Source: Plotosus lineatus
Taxonomy: Eukaryota; Chordata; Actinopteri; Siluriformes; Plotosidae
Length of the DNA: 64,000 nucleotides
Assembly (NCBI GenBank): GCA_024760905.1
Contig: CM045733.1
Location: 27,563,501 to 27,627,500, forward strand
Reading direction: 5' to 3'
Positions 1 to 64,000 of the stretch are shown here, piece by piece. Both the position numbers and the translations under genes were made by a program. The notes below the pieces were generated by a model. That model made no database searches, was not told where the DNA came from, and worked only from the letters and a program-made list of their open reading frames with translations. Within the stretch, counting starts at the first letter, position 1; each line of letters starts with the position of its first letter.

Positions 1-319
1 ATCCGTAAATAACTGTTTTATCAAATGTACAGTACTTCATTCATGCTGTAACTTTTGTTGGTAACACACTTGACAAAATAATAAACCAGGTGTTTATTTT
101 GATTGGGATATTTAAGAAATAGTTAGAGCCTAAACTTGCCAATTAATGAATACAGCACAAGATATACCATACAAACAAATGGAATATTAAGCCAAATAGC
201 ACAGTGATTTTTTTCACTTTTTGATTGATCTGAACTGTACCTCTAATGATAGAATCAGTCTTATATATGATGTGTACCAGGGTAACCAGTTTCAGTTGTG
301 CTCACATAAATTAAATTAG

Positions 320-667
320 TCTATCTGGTCTGGTCTGGCAGCTTCCGAGTCGTAGGACGACTCTTGGCGACCTGCCATGAAGGATAACGCTTTGATTATC
401 ATCATCATGGAGGTTTTCTTGGCAAGGATAACGCAGTGTTTTTTTTGTTGCCTTCTGCACGATGCGAACCTACGGGCAATTTAGAACAGCCAATTAGCCT
501 ACTGTGCATGTTTTTGGACCATGGAAGGAAACTAGAGTACCTAGAGGAAACCCACGTGAGCACAGGGAGAACATGCAAACTTCACACAGAAATACCCAGG
601 CCGGGAATCGAACCCAGGCCTTCTTGCTGTGAGGCGAACGTGCCAACCACTACACCACCGTGCCGCC
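320..667 (-). mobile_element. tRNA-derived SINE, family A, tail type ii
   Basis: Reverse copy. Read on the - strand, the head is GCGGCACGGTGGTGTAGTGG (A box) with GGGTTCGATTCCC (B box), followed by the body TTTGCATGTTCTCCCTGTG. Its tail (about 320-445) matches that of the copy at 61083-61415 and contains CGATGCAGAAGG-like sequence and AACCTCCATGATGATGAT. This differs from the tail of other family A copies. Confidence 0.75.
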
Positions 668-681
668 TGATTAGTCTATAC

Positions 682-2040
682 CAGGGGTCGGCAACCCGCG
701 GCTCCGGAGCCGCGTGCGGCTCTTTCACCTTTCTGGTGCGGCTCCATGGCTTTTCAAAATAAAGTTGTGCTTTACGGTGGCTGACTGGTGCACCACAAAG
801 TGCTTAGTTACTCACACAGCAAAGGGCCGGTGTGGGTGCAGGTTTTCACTTCAACCAAACAATAGCCACACCTTCCACCTGTTCCCACCAATCACTGATC
901 ATCAAAGAAAAGAAAAAACCTAGAGTCGACATTACTATTTCAATTCTGAATTGGAGCCATCTTCGTGAGCCACCTTGCTTTAAGTCTTAAACAGTCATGT
1001 GATCCCACCAAGATGGCCCCACTTCAGAATTGAAACAGTGATGTCCAATCTAGGTTTTTTTTCCACCTGAATGATCTGGGTACCCTTCCAATGCTCTTTT
1101 CGGGTTGAAAATTACATAGATGAACATTAAGAGTCACAGATGTGGGCGGATATTTATTTGGTGTGGGCGGGGTGATTTTGTGTGTGTCCACAAGAACACA
1201 AGAACACACACAAAATCACCCCGCCCACACCAAATAAATATAAAAGAGCCCTAAAAGAGCTCATGGCAAGCAGCAGTGTGGTGAGAGAGAGATTTTTTTC
1301 TGCCACCGGGGTTTGTAATTCAGGAACGGAAATCACAGCTGAAGGAAGAGATGTGGATGAGATTTGTTTATACACAGCAATCTCCAGATTAAATAACTGT
1401 CCTCATAGTGACAAAATAAAAGACTGGGTGTGGTGCAGTCTCCACTCTGAGAATGGGTCGGTCAGTGCAGCATTAAGCATTAATATTATTTAAAAGAATG
1501 TTGAGCAGGCTCCTTCTTAAAATAAGTCTTCAAATACTTTTCTGTGTTGGTGTCACTTTTGTAAATTAAAACTATGACAAAACAACATTAATATAACGAA
1601 TAAAGAAAAGAAGATCCCACGAAGGGCGTGATTGGTGAGGTTGGCAACCCAACCCGTTACACATCTGGCTGCAGCCCGTCCCTCGCTTCGTGGGATGGAT
1701 ATTCTTTTTCTTTATAAAAACACAAGAAGCATTCGAACACATTCATTCATTTTCTGAACCGCTTAATTCTAATTCGGGTCGCGGGGAGGCTGGCAATTTT
1801 TTTTTTTAATGTAAATGTTTTTGTTGCAAACAGAATTGTAATTTAATGGTCTCTGCAGTCGTTTAAATCAATGTAACATATTGTTATTTTATATTAACAT
1901 GAAGGAAAAAGGGGAAAAACATTACATGCAGTGTGATTTGATTTAAAATGTCAAAAAAGCATTTGTGGCTCCCAGTGTTTTCTTTAATGTGGAAAACGGG
2001 TCCAAATGGCTCTTTGAATGGCAAAGGTTGCCAACCCCTG
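682..2040. mobile_element. non-autonomous hAT transposon with exact 8-bp TSD
   Basis: Ends CAGGGGTCGGCAACC and GGTTGCCAACCCCTG are inverted repeats. GTCTATAC flanks both sides (674-681 and 2041-2048), the 8-bp duplication made by hAT transposases. No full transposase remains. Inside are a 36-bp perfect hairpin (1151-1186/1205-1240), a weaker hairpin near 920-1065, a SINE-tail fragment near 1735-1795, and a segment (1370-1610) repeated at 36890-37130. Confidence 0.9.
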
Positions 2041-2442
2041 GTCTATACTTTCCAAATATTCTAGATTCTGAGAATTAAAGTATTGTGCTCCCCTTCATCT
2101 TGCTTATTATCACTGTAAATTGCCATAGGCACTTTTTGGTTTGTTACATTACACTCTGAACCCTGATGCTTCCAAAAGCTTAATTTCTACACATTTTCTT
2201 CCCATGTTATTTTAAAATATACACACAATTGAGGGTTTTTGATGGACAGCAAAATGTCCTTTAATTCCCACAAATCAAAATGATCAGTATAACACAGCCA
2301 TGAATTACACTAATTGACTGTCTCACTGTATATTTTTTCCAAACTTGTGTGAAGACATCGTATTATTGGTGAAAATAATGCATGTTGAACAACCAAGCTG
2401 CATGTCAGATCAACAAAATATATATTGTATCTATCTCTATAG

Positions 2443-12768
<10,326 letters not shown>

Positions 12769-12964
12769 CAGCATCTAAAAAGTGGAACCACAAGAAGAAG
12801 AAGGCTCCGGTACAAGCAGTGTTGATATTGGTAATTTCTGTTTTGGTGGTCAATAAGTATTTGGACATATTTTTGTTGTTTTTTTATTTTTTTGCCTTTT
12901 TTTGTACACCATAACAATGAATTTGGAATGAAGCAGCCAAAAAGACATTGAGGTGTAGGCATTA

Positions 12965-12970
12965 AATAAA
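12965..12970 (+). promoter_or_regulatory. candidate polyadenylation signal of slc6a1-like gene
   Basis: AATAAA about 200 bases after the stop codon, with a second GAATAAAA at about 12980. AATAAA is the canonical signal, but the region is A/T rich and other copies exist nearby, so this is only a candidate. Confidence 0.3.
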
Positions 12971-13074
12971 AATTAAATTGAATAAAAAAAAAATATTGGA
13001 TAATCATATGAATAAAAAAGAAAAATAAAATTGATGCAGTTTAACAAAAAAATTTGCATTGCATTTTTCTTTTC

Positions 13075-13570
13075 AGAACAAAAGACAATGGAGAAGGAAA
13101 GGAAGGGCGTTTTATCCGCATCATCAATCACATATATTGGATCTGGGCATTAATGGGTGCCAGTTGAACTAAGTGACTGGTGTTAATGGATGATATAATT
13201 GCTAATAGAAATAGCAAGATAAATTCAGAAGTAAATAGGGCTGTCTGCTTTGCTCAGATTCAGTCAAATGATACAAAGCTGAGCATACAAATGCCACTGA
13301 AGGGTACTTAACAGTTCAGATGGACAACAACCCAAAACATATCACAAACGCGATCCAATAGGTTCCTAAAGAAAATATGTGTAGTCTTCTTAAACGAGTG
13401 AGTCAGTCAAATGCACGAGACATGATTTTCACTTATGCAATCGAAACTTTAGGCAGAAAGATCTGCAAAGAAGGATGAGGTAAAGACTGATAACATAAAG
13501 AAAAGCCAAAACATGGTGAGATCAGGTAATGTCTATAGGTTTCAGAGTTTTGGCAGTCACTGAACACAAA
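13075..13570 (+). mobile_element. decayed Tc1-type transposase relic
   Basis: Translation in shifting frames shows VQMDNNPKHITNAIQ, the Tc1/mariner catalytic region around the second Asp, followed by decayed sequence. Stops and frameshifts are frequent. It sits just after the slc6a1-like stop codon. Confidence 0.6.
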
Positions 13571-13603
13571 TTATTTATATCTAGGTATATAAATATGTTT
13601 ATA

Positions 13604-13823
13604 TAGGGTGACCCAAAAAAACCCCAAAAAAACGGGAATTTTAGAATTGCGTATTGCTAGACATGAGCAAGTGGCAACACTGTGAGACAGTGACCTTGAA
13701 CAAGTAAACACTTCGACATGAAAGGTTAGTCATTTATTCTTAAATGGCATGTTTTAAGGTTTCTTCCATCACTCTTGGTTTTACAGTATTGTTAAAAAGT
13801 TCCCATTTTGGGGGGTCACCCTA
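13604..13823. mobile_element. 220-bp MITE with TAGGGTGACCC ends
   Basis: Left end TAGGGTGACCCAAAAA and right end TTTGGGGGGTCACCCTA are inverted and flanked by TA. The size and TA target suggest a mariner-derived MITE. Confidence 0.75.
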
Positions 13824-13868
13824 TATTTACAATTATGCTAGTGTACCCGTCTACTTTTGAGCATGTCC

Positions 13869-13905
<37 letters not shown>

Positions 13906-14114
13906 ACTATGTGTAAAAATGTCTGTACTTTCCAAAAGGTTAGTGTCATCTTTTTCAGCAACACAGCTTAAAGTCTACACTTCAATCTCATGTTGACTGC
14001 TTCGTTTCAAATTGATTCTGGTGGTGTACAGAGAAAATTTGCAAAAACTGTCTTTGTCCAAAAGCATATGGACTCAACACCAAAGTAAACTCTGGGTTGG
14101 ATGCGCACACACAT

Positions 14115-14174
<60 letters not shown>

Positions 14175-16641
14175 TTGGACTCATTTCACCGACAGTACCT
14201 GCATATTTTGGAAAGTGGAGTGAAAATATTGAACCAGGAGGAATTACATAGCACACATCATTACAAAATCACATCAAATTTATTTTAATATGTTCAGTCT
14301 GGAATGTTCTGTAGCATACGATTCCTTTATCATTTTGACCTTATTACAAAATGTTTGATGATGTTTATCTTGACTGATTGTGCACTAGGTGGCAGCACCC
14401 AATGAGACAAAGATCAAATAAAATGCCCAATAAAAAGCCGTGGTCATGTTTGAGACTCAGCGACTTAAGCAATTGCAAAATGAATACAAACATTTAATGG
14501 TCCAGATAGTTCTACTGTTATAGATAGTTATAGTAGGTATGGGGTATAGCAGTCAGCAAATGAAAATATTTATTTATAATATTAAATATTCATACTTGTA
14601 ATTATTTTGGAGCTATTAAAACATTATTTAAACATCACATAAACAATAATACATAGTCTCTAATCTATAGGCGATCATGCTAATCAGAATTAGTTTGCAA
14701 AATGTCAACAATTGCTGAGAAAATGTTTTAGCAAAAAAAAAAAAAAAAAAAGGCACGCCCCAACTTCAAGTGTCTATAGAGAAATTTTTATTTTAGTAGC
14801 ATATAGATAACACACAGACAGCGAAGAAATGGTCAAAGCAAATAGGATTTTTTTTTTTAATGTCAGAGCCCCATAAGCACACCCTGCATAGCCTGATGCA
14901 GACGTCAGTTTTATTTAAATACAGCTACTCGGCGTACTAGCCCTTTCTGTATGAGTCAAATCCAGAGCTAGCTTTAGCATCATAGCCTTTGGCTGCAGTT
15001 GCTGTGACTCTATCTAAACATTTCAATACCTATAAGCAAATATATAGCATGGTTATATCTTTCAGGCACTATACACTCAGGGAAGCAAAAAAGTGCAATT
15101 AACTGGGAGGCTTTCTCATCCTGAAAAATAAATGTCATTCATTCAATATTTCATATGCAGGAATGAAGAGAGCTTTATGATTTAAAGGTGGCAGAGCCAC
15201 ATCTTTTTTGTAAAGCTCAAATAGTAGAGAGAACTTTTGCTTTCTGAAGCAACTGTCCTCAACTTGAGCTTTAAACAAAGTGGACTTCGAGAGGGTTGAG
15301 TAAAACCTGATGAAGGACAGAGGTCCTTTAAATACTTTATTTTCCTATTTTAGAATCGGTTTGTGGAGGAATGAAGTAGTCATGATAGGCAAGGTGGGAA
15401 TAGGCAATCTGACACTATCCAATCAACATGTCAGGTCCATTATATCAACTCTGACCCCAGATAAACTCCAAAGAGATTCACTTGTGTGTGGAATGAAACA
15501 TGGGAAACCTGATGAAATAGGGAGAGCTGAGCAACAGTAGTGTAATTATAAACCAATCTCTTTGGTGGATAAGAGGATAGGTGAGCTCGGATGAGCGCCT
15601 ATTCAAGACATATCGATGGTGCTCATGATTAATACACTTCCAGACTAGGCAGATATTGACCTGTCTGAGATATGACAGATCAAAGACTTTTAACATTTAC
15701 TGAACCCAAATAATTTTAACATTTCTTTTCGATTCAAAATAGGATATTTATATATAGTACAAAACAAAAATGCACATATTGTATAAGTATCACTGACATC
15801 AAAAGGTGAACAGACTTATACTGAGAAAAACAAATATTCACACAAAGTGAATTTAAAGTCCAATAGATGTAAGGGCTTCGTATATCATCTGATGGTAGGG
15901 AAGAAATCTGTGTCAAAGAAACAAAGTCATTATACTGTTTTTCAGATTCTATCACAAATTTCCAAGCGGGTATCTATGTGTTCAAAAAAAAAAAAGCTTG
16001 GATTAAAAAAAAAAAAAAAAAAAAATCTCTTTGTTAGTGCTATCTACTTTCTTGGATGCTACATGTTCATATGTTCCAAAGTTCCTGAGCAAGAGATCGA
16101 TAGCAGATGCAAAGAGTTGCAGACAGCTGTTTGTGTTTTGCTAAAGTTATTTTAGCCATTTCTAAAATGTTGAGCTATTACAAGGTTCAAATAACACAAT
16201 GCAGACTACATAAAGACTTTGAGAAAAATATTGCAGTTAAAATGTTTTCTTTTTTTCCCCCTCCTTATTTTGGCATATACATCACCCATCATTTTAGTGC
16301 TCTCGCGTATACACTTTAGGTTTAATACTAAAGTAATACAACAGTGAAATAAATGGAATTTCACTCCGATACAGGCTGTTTTGGAGTATATTGATGTTAA
16401 TTTCTCTCTAAAAATACCAGATAAATTCAGTAATGTTTCAAATAATTGTACAACCTGTCAGAGTCCAAAGAGACAAAGAAAAAATTTTAAACTACATTTT
16501 GTCTATGTAAAGCAACTTTTATTTTTTCTTAACTATTTCACATATGTTCAAAGTTATTAAAGTACGTTTCTCTTTATTTTTAAATTAATTTACCTTAAAT
16601 ATATGTATTTATACTACATACATACATATACCCACACACAC
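13824..16641. other. intergenic stretch without recognised genes
   Basis: Contains a T run (13871-13900), a (CA)n microsatellite at 14105-14171, several A/T homopolymers and a short CA tract at 16634-16646. No coding similarity, tRNA or terminal inverted repeats were recognised. The 3' UTR of the slc6a1-like gene could extend into its left end. Confidence 0.5.
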
Positions 16642-18220
<1,579 letters not shown>

Positions 18221-18316
18221 CTTTCTATAATACTCTGTCTGTTTACATATATACACCAATGGAAAGCACATGGAGATTATTTCTTAAGGTTTTTTTTTTT
18301 TTTTTTTTTTAAATCT

Positions 18317-60325
<42,009 letters not shown>

Positions 60326-60600
60326 CAGTGGTTCTCAAATAGTGGGCCGCACTGATGCCGGGGGGGGCAATCAATGCATTTTTTTTCTTTTTTGCCATAT
60401 TACAATAAAGTGTAATTATATATCCACTACAGCAGGTGGCAATGGCTTCCTCACTGTCAGAGTGTGCCAAGAGGTAAAATAAGAGGTGAAGTTTAATAAA
60501 CCCATCATAGAAATTTTTAACAGGGACGGAAAGAGAGGTGGAGAGAGACGGAGAAACTGAGAGAAACGAAAAGCCGGTGTGTTAACTGTGTCTGAAAACA

Positions 60601-60930
60601 TTGGCAGTGGAGAGCATAAAGCCAAATAAATTCAGGCGTCACTTAAAGACATTACACCCCAACCATGGTGATGAGCCACTTGAGTTTTTTCAGCGAAAAC
60701 ATGCGGAATATTACCAACAACCATCCCGCTTTGTGAATGCTACTCCAGCAAACCAACGAACTCTGTTAGCATCAGATAAGGTGGAGTACCAAACTGCTCA
60801 GCGCAGAAAACCCCTCAGCAAAGCAGAGGAACTGATCCTACCTACAGCACACACGGTTTGGGTCATGCTGGATGACGTTACTGCTGAGAAAATAAGTCCA
60901 GGTCCCAGTTCAGCATTGAGCAGGAGCTGA
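60601..60930 (+). pseudogene. hAT transposase N-terminal fragment (BED-finger type)
   Basis: 109 codons: IKPNKFRRHLKTLHPNHGDE, PLEFFQRKHAEYY, KPLSKAEELILPTA. The R-HLKTLHPNH segment fits the His end of a BED zinc finger in hAT-derived proteins (ZBED/SCAND3-like). It reaches VTAEKIS and then runs into unrelated sequence and a stop, so the catalytic domain has been deleted. Confidence 0.75.
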
Positions 60931-61082
60931 GAGTTCAGAATCGTGCAGTATCGTGCTTTAAACCCAATGCAAATTGATGCACTTAAAATCTTTTTGTTTA
61001 AAGACTAAAATATTGTTAATAAAGTTATTATTTGTTGGAAGTTGATCTATATTTCTTCCTTTTTTTTGTATTCATAATGTTC

Positions 61083-61415
61083 ATAAGGATACGGTGGCGT
61101 AGTGGTTAGCACGTCCGCCTCACAGCAAGAAGGCCTGCGTTCGATTCCCGGCCTGAGCGTTTCTGTGTGGAGTTTGCATGTTCTCCCTGTGCTTGATTGG
61201 GTTCCGGGTGCTCCGGTTTCCTCCCACAATCCAAAGACATGCACAGTAGGTTAATTGCCCGTTCTAAATTGCCCGTAGGTTCACATCGTGCAGAAGGCAA
61301 TAGCAAACCACTGCACTAATCCTGCCAAGAAAACCTCCATGAAGATGATAGCCAGGGTGTTATCCTTCATGGCGGGTCGCCAATGGTCGTCTTATGACTC
61401 AGGCACTAGCTATAT
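61083..61415 (+). mobile_element. SINE family A, tail type ii, inside hAT
   Basis: Head GGATACGGTGGCGTAGTGG, B box GCGTTCGATTCCC, body GTGTGGAGTTTGCATGTTC and AAATTGCCCGTAGGTTCAC, then the alternative tail CATCGTGCAGAAGGCAATAG, GAAAACCTCCATGAAGATGA and TCATGGCGGGTCGCCAATGG. The copy at 320-667 has the same tail. Confidence 0.85.
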
Positions 61416-61540
61416 AGAATAAGGATACATTGTTATGCAGAGGATTACTTATAACAATTTTTAGACAAATAACACGATTTATATTGGGGGGGGTCCCTCT
61501 TCCTAGGGGGAGTGCCACAGAAAATAATTGAGAAGCACTG

Positions 61541-62439
61541 ATCTAGTCACATGTGCAGCCACATATCACTTAGTCACATATCAGTCAGGTAGTGTTAATG
61601 TCATGGGTTATCGGTATACTTAATATTACATGATAAACACAATTTACAACAAAGTAGTAAAAAAAAAAGGGGAAAAAAGAAAGAAAAACTCCACTCTGTG
61701 AAGGGTTTCCTCAAACCACTCAGGTATATAATTGTAGACTAAACAGATTGTGCTACGAACAGTGCACATGAGTACAGACTTCCAGATGGGGCAATGTGTG
61801 CAGTGATGCAAATGAGGTGGCAGTCAGATCTGGACCTGCTTTCCTTTATAAATAAAGAGAGAGGACTGACGGATTCAGCATATGAGTCGACACAGATATG
61901 TGTAGAACAACAGAAAAAAAGGTGCAACCGAAACAGAAGGCATCTGCCTCACGCTTTGGTGCTCATGCTATCTTATGAGTCAGTGTTTTACAAGAAGGTG
62001 CCTCAGGGGCAATAAAAATACATATACAAAGTAAATAAACATTAAAGAATATGCTGAAAATCATGGGCTAGAACTTTAAACATTTGAAATGGAAACAAAA
62101 CCATCTTATTTCAGCTATTTCTCAGAGAAAATTCAAATTTGCTACGAAAAAATCTCGGGCCCAATTAACCACAGAAAGTGATGGATCCCTGTATTTTGCT
62201 TGAAATTCACAGAACTTCAAACTAATTTTAAATAACCAAACCTACTGATTTGGCATGCTCATGGTCAGCCACCCTTGTACTCTTTTACTGATAGTTCTGA
62301 TTTAGCCATAAAGATGATACAATCTCTGTACTATATATGGAAGAGAACTCAGCTTTTACATTCCTGCATTTAACGTCATTAACAAAAAAGGAAGTAAAGT
62401 AAAATCAAAACAGCATTTAATTTTTCTTACAGAATAATA
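61541..62439. other. intronic stretch with one MITE end
   Basis: AACCACAGAAAGTGATGGATCCCTG ending near 62193 is a single end of the CAGGGATCCCT MITE family; no partner end was found. Confidence 0.45.
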
Positions 62440-62445
62440 ATAATG

Positions 62446-62502
<57 letters not shown>
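62440..62502. repeat. (AAT)n microsatellite
   Basis: About 20 AAT units. Confidence 0.95.
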
Positions 62503-63205
62503 GTAATATTTTATACACTGTCAATTTCACTTGTAAGTAAAGTCCTATTTTCAGGATGCTTATTTCAGGTTTTACTGAGTCTGCTGTACACCAGTAACAA
62601 AGGTCTGTGTTACACGACGGGCCCTTAATAGCCACCCAATGCTCCCCTGAGTGCAGCTAAAAAGCACATTGCTATGGCCAGATGGCAGGGAACACTTTAC
62701 CCAGTAGAGTGAAAATAGGATACACAAGTTCTCCATACACAAAACTCATCTCAATGTCACTCACTTCACTGGAGCTTAAAACAACAGCGACTCCAGGATA
62801 GTTCAGGATTCTCTATATAGTCAAAAGGACAAAAAAGGGAATAAACTCAATGTGTGCCTCTATGGAAGCGTGTCCTTCAAAGGTTTGACGTGTTTACGAG
62901 GAGACAAAGCCAATGTGGTCATGGCACATTTACTGCTTTATACTAGTATTTTACTTATAACAATTAGGCAAACATATCGTGTGAATGTTCTTTCAGATGC
63001 ACACAGTTATTTATTTAGCTTTATGCAATCCTGTTGGTTGAAAATAGATGTCACGTGCTTTTCCTTTGACTGTTGAAGTAAAAAAGCTCAGAGGAGGCTA
63101 ATTATTAACCAACTGTCTAATATTGATATTTATACTGCCCTGCAGTTGTATATGATATATTACTATAGGCTTTTTATGAATAAAGAGACATATATCATTT
63201 TTTAA
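62503..63205. other. intronic stretch, nothing recognised
   Basis: No supported feature. Confidence 0.5.
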
Positions 63206-63680
63206 ATCCTGTACAAGACGGTGTTGAGGCCAGCAATGTTGTATGGTTTAGAAACAGTGGCACTGAGGAAAAGACAGGAGGCAGAGCTGGAGGTAGCAGA
63301 GATGAAAATGTTGAGGTTCTCTTTGGGAGTAACGAGGATGGATAGGATCAGAAACGAGTACATCAGAGGGACAGGACATATAAGAGGTTTTGGAGACAAA
63401 GGCAGAGAGGCTCGATTGAGATGGTTTGGACATGTACAGAGGAGGGATAGTGAGTACTAGTATATTGGTAGTAGGATGCTGAGATTGGAACTGCCAGGCA
63501 AAAGGCCTAGAGGAAGACCAAGGAGAAGATTTATGGATGTGGTGAAGGAGGACATGAAGGTAGTTGGAGTAAAAGTAGAAGATGCAGAGGAGAGGGTGAG
63601 ATGGAGGTAGATGATTTGCTGTGGCGACCACTGAAGGGAATAGCCGAAAGGAAAAGAAGAAGAAGAAGATATAATTTTTA
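63206..63680 (+). mobile_element. RTE-type LINE, copy C, 3' fragment
   Basis: Starts in the C-terminal domain (LRPAMLYGLETVAL), continues MKMLRFSLGVTRMDRIRNE and RLRWFGHVQRRDSEY, and ends GAAGGGAATAGCCGAAAGG with (AGA)n. About 95% like copy B by eye. It goes out of frame at TGAGTACTAGTATA, where TACTAG appears inserted. Confidence 0.85.
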
Positions 63681-63769
63681 AAATCCTATTTTAAATTGGT
63701 TCTACAAGGATGAAACAGTGTTAAATGGGACACCAATAGCAGCAGTATGGAGCATATTGAGCAATGACC

Positions 63770-63772
<3 letters not shown>

Positions 63773-63828
<56 letters not shown>

Positions 63829-63837
63829 ACGCACACA

Positions 63838-63884
<47 letters not shown>
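63773..63884. repeat. (CA)n microsatellite
   Basis: About 55 CA units with two short interruptions (TCACG, CATA). Confidence 0.95.
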
Positions 63885-63885
<1 letters not shown>

Positions 63886-63887
63886 GG

Positions 63888-64000
63888 GCAGTGGTGGTCT
63901 AATGGATAGGGCGCAGGATCGCTGATCCTAAGTTTGGGGGTTCGAGTCCCCACAGGGTTGTCACTGTCCCCCCAGTGCAGCTAACCGGGTTATCAAAGGA
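63888..64000 (+). mobile_element. SINE family B, cut by the window end
   Basis: GGGCAGTGGTGGTCTAATGG, GGGTTCGAGTCCC and CAGTGCAGCTAACCGGGTTA: head and start of the body. Confidence 0.85.

Larger units (their letters stand above)
60326..61540 (+). mobile_element. hAT transposon with partial transposase and 8-bp TSD
   Basis: Ends CAGTGGTTCTCAAATAG and AATTGAGAAGCACTG are inverted. Flanks ATCTAATC and ATCTAGTC are an 8-bp duplication with one mismatch. Same family as 8101-10270. It keeps the N-terminal part of a transposase (60601-60930) and carries a family A SINE (61083-61415). Confidence 0.88.

Overview
The window is animal nuclear DNA, very probably from a ray-finned fish. It has spliced genes with GT-AG introns, dense CA/AT/GA microsatellites, tRNA-derived SINEs, RTE-type LINEs, and hAT and Tc1/mariner DNA transposons. 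Two host genes can be supported, and both run off the window. Protein identities come from recalled family sequences, not from a search.

Left part (1-13 kb), + strand: the last ten coding exons (2443-12768) of an SLC6 sodium/chloride-coupled transporter. The encoded 406 residues run from just before TM4 to the C terminus and look most like the GABA transporter GAT1 (slc6a1 or a fish slc6a1-like paralogue). The large intron between 6807 and 12000 holds a transposon inside a transposon inside a transposon.

Middle and right (18.3-59 kb), - strand: nine coding exons of an IQSEC/BRAG Arf guanine-nucleotide exchange factor, best matching IQSEC3. From right to left they encode the end of the Sec7 domain, the PH domain, a short linker that includes a 47-nt exon, and a last exon with a proline-rich stretch and a C-terminal class I PDZ-binding motif (R-S-I-V). 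All exon phases join cleanly. The IQ motif, the first part of Sec7 and the N terminus lie beyond 64 kb. The two genes are tail to tail, as mammalian IQSEC3 and SLC6A12/SLC6A13 are. Both proteins belong to inhibitory GABAergic synapses: one clears GABA, the other is an Arf-GEF known from inhibitory postsynapses.

The rest is mobile DNA and simple repeats. The intergenic gap (13-18 kb) holds a decayed Tc1 relic, a 220-bp MITE and a 1.47-kb Tc1 element with long terminal inverted repeats. Introns of the iqsec3-like gene hold an almost intact APE-type LINE (32.2-35.5 kb, one frameshift), three copies of a second RTE-type LINE (37.1-40.1 kb reverse; 47.8-50.5 kb forward, interrupted by a SINE; 63.2-63.7 kb, 3' fragment), an L2-like relic, several hAT elements with 8-bp target duplications, TA-flanked MITEs, and about twenty copies of two tRNA-derived SINE families that share or exchange 3' tails. 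No prokaryotic feature, CRISPR array, functional RNA gene or new defence system was seen. The most interesting signals are the nested transposons, the modular SINE tails, and microsatellites placed at splice sites.
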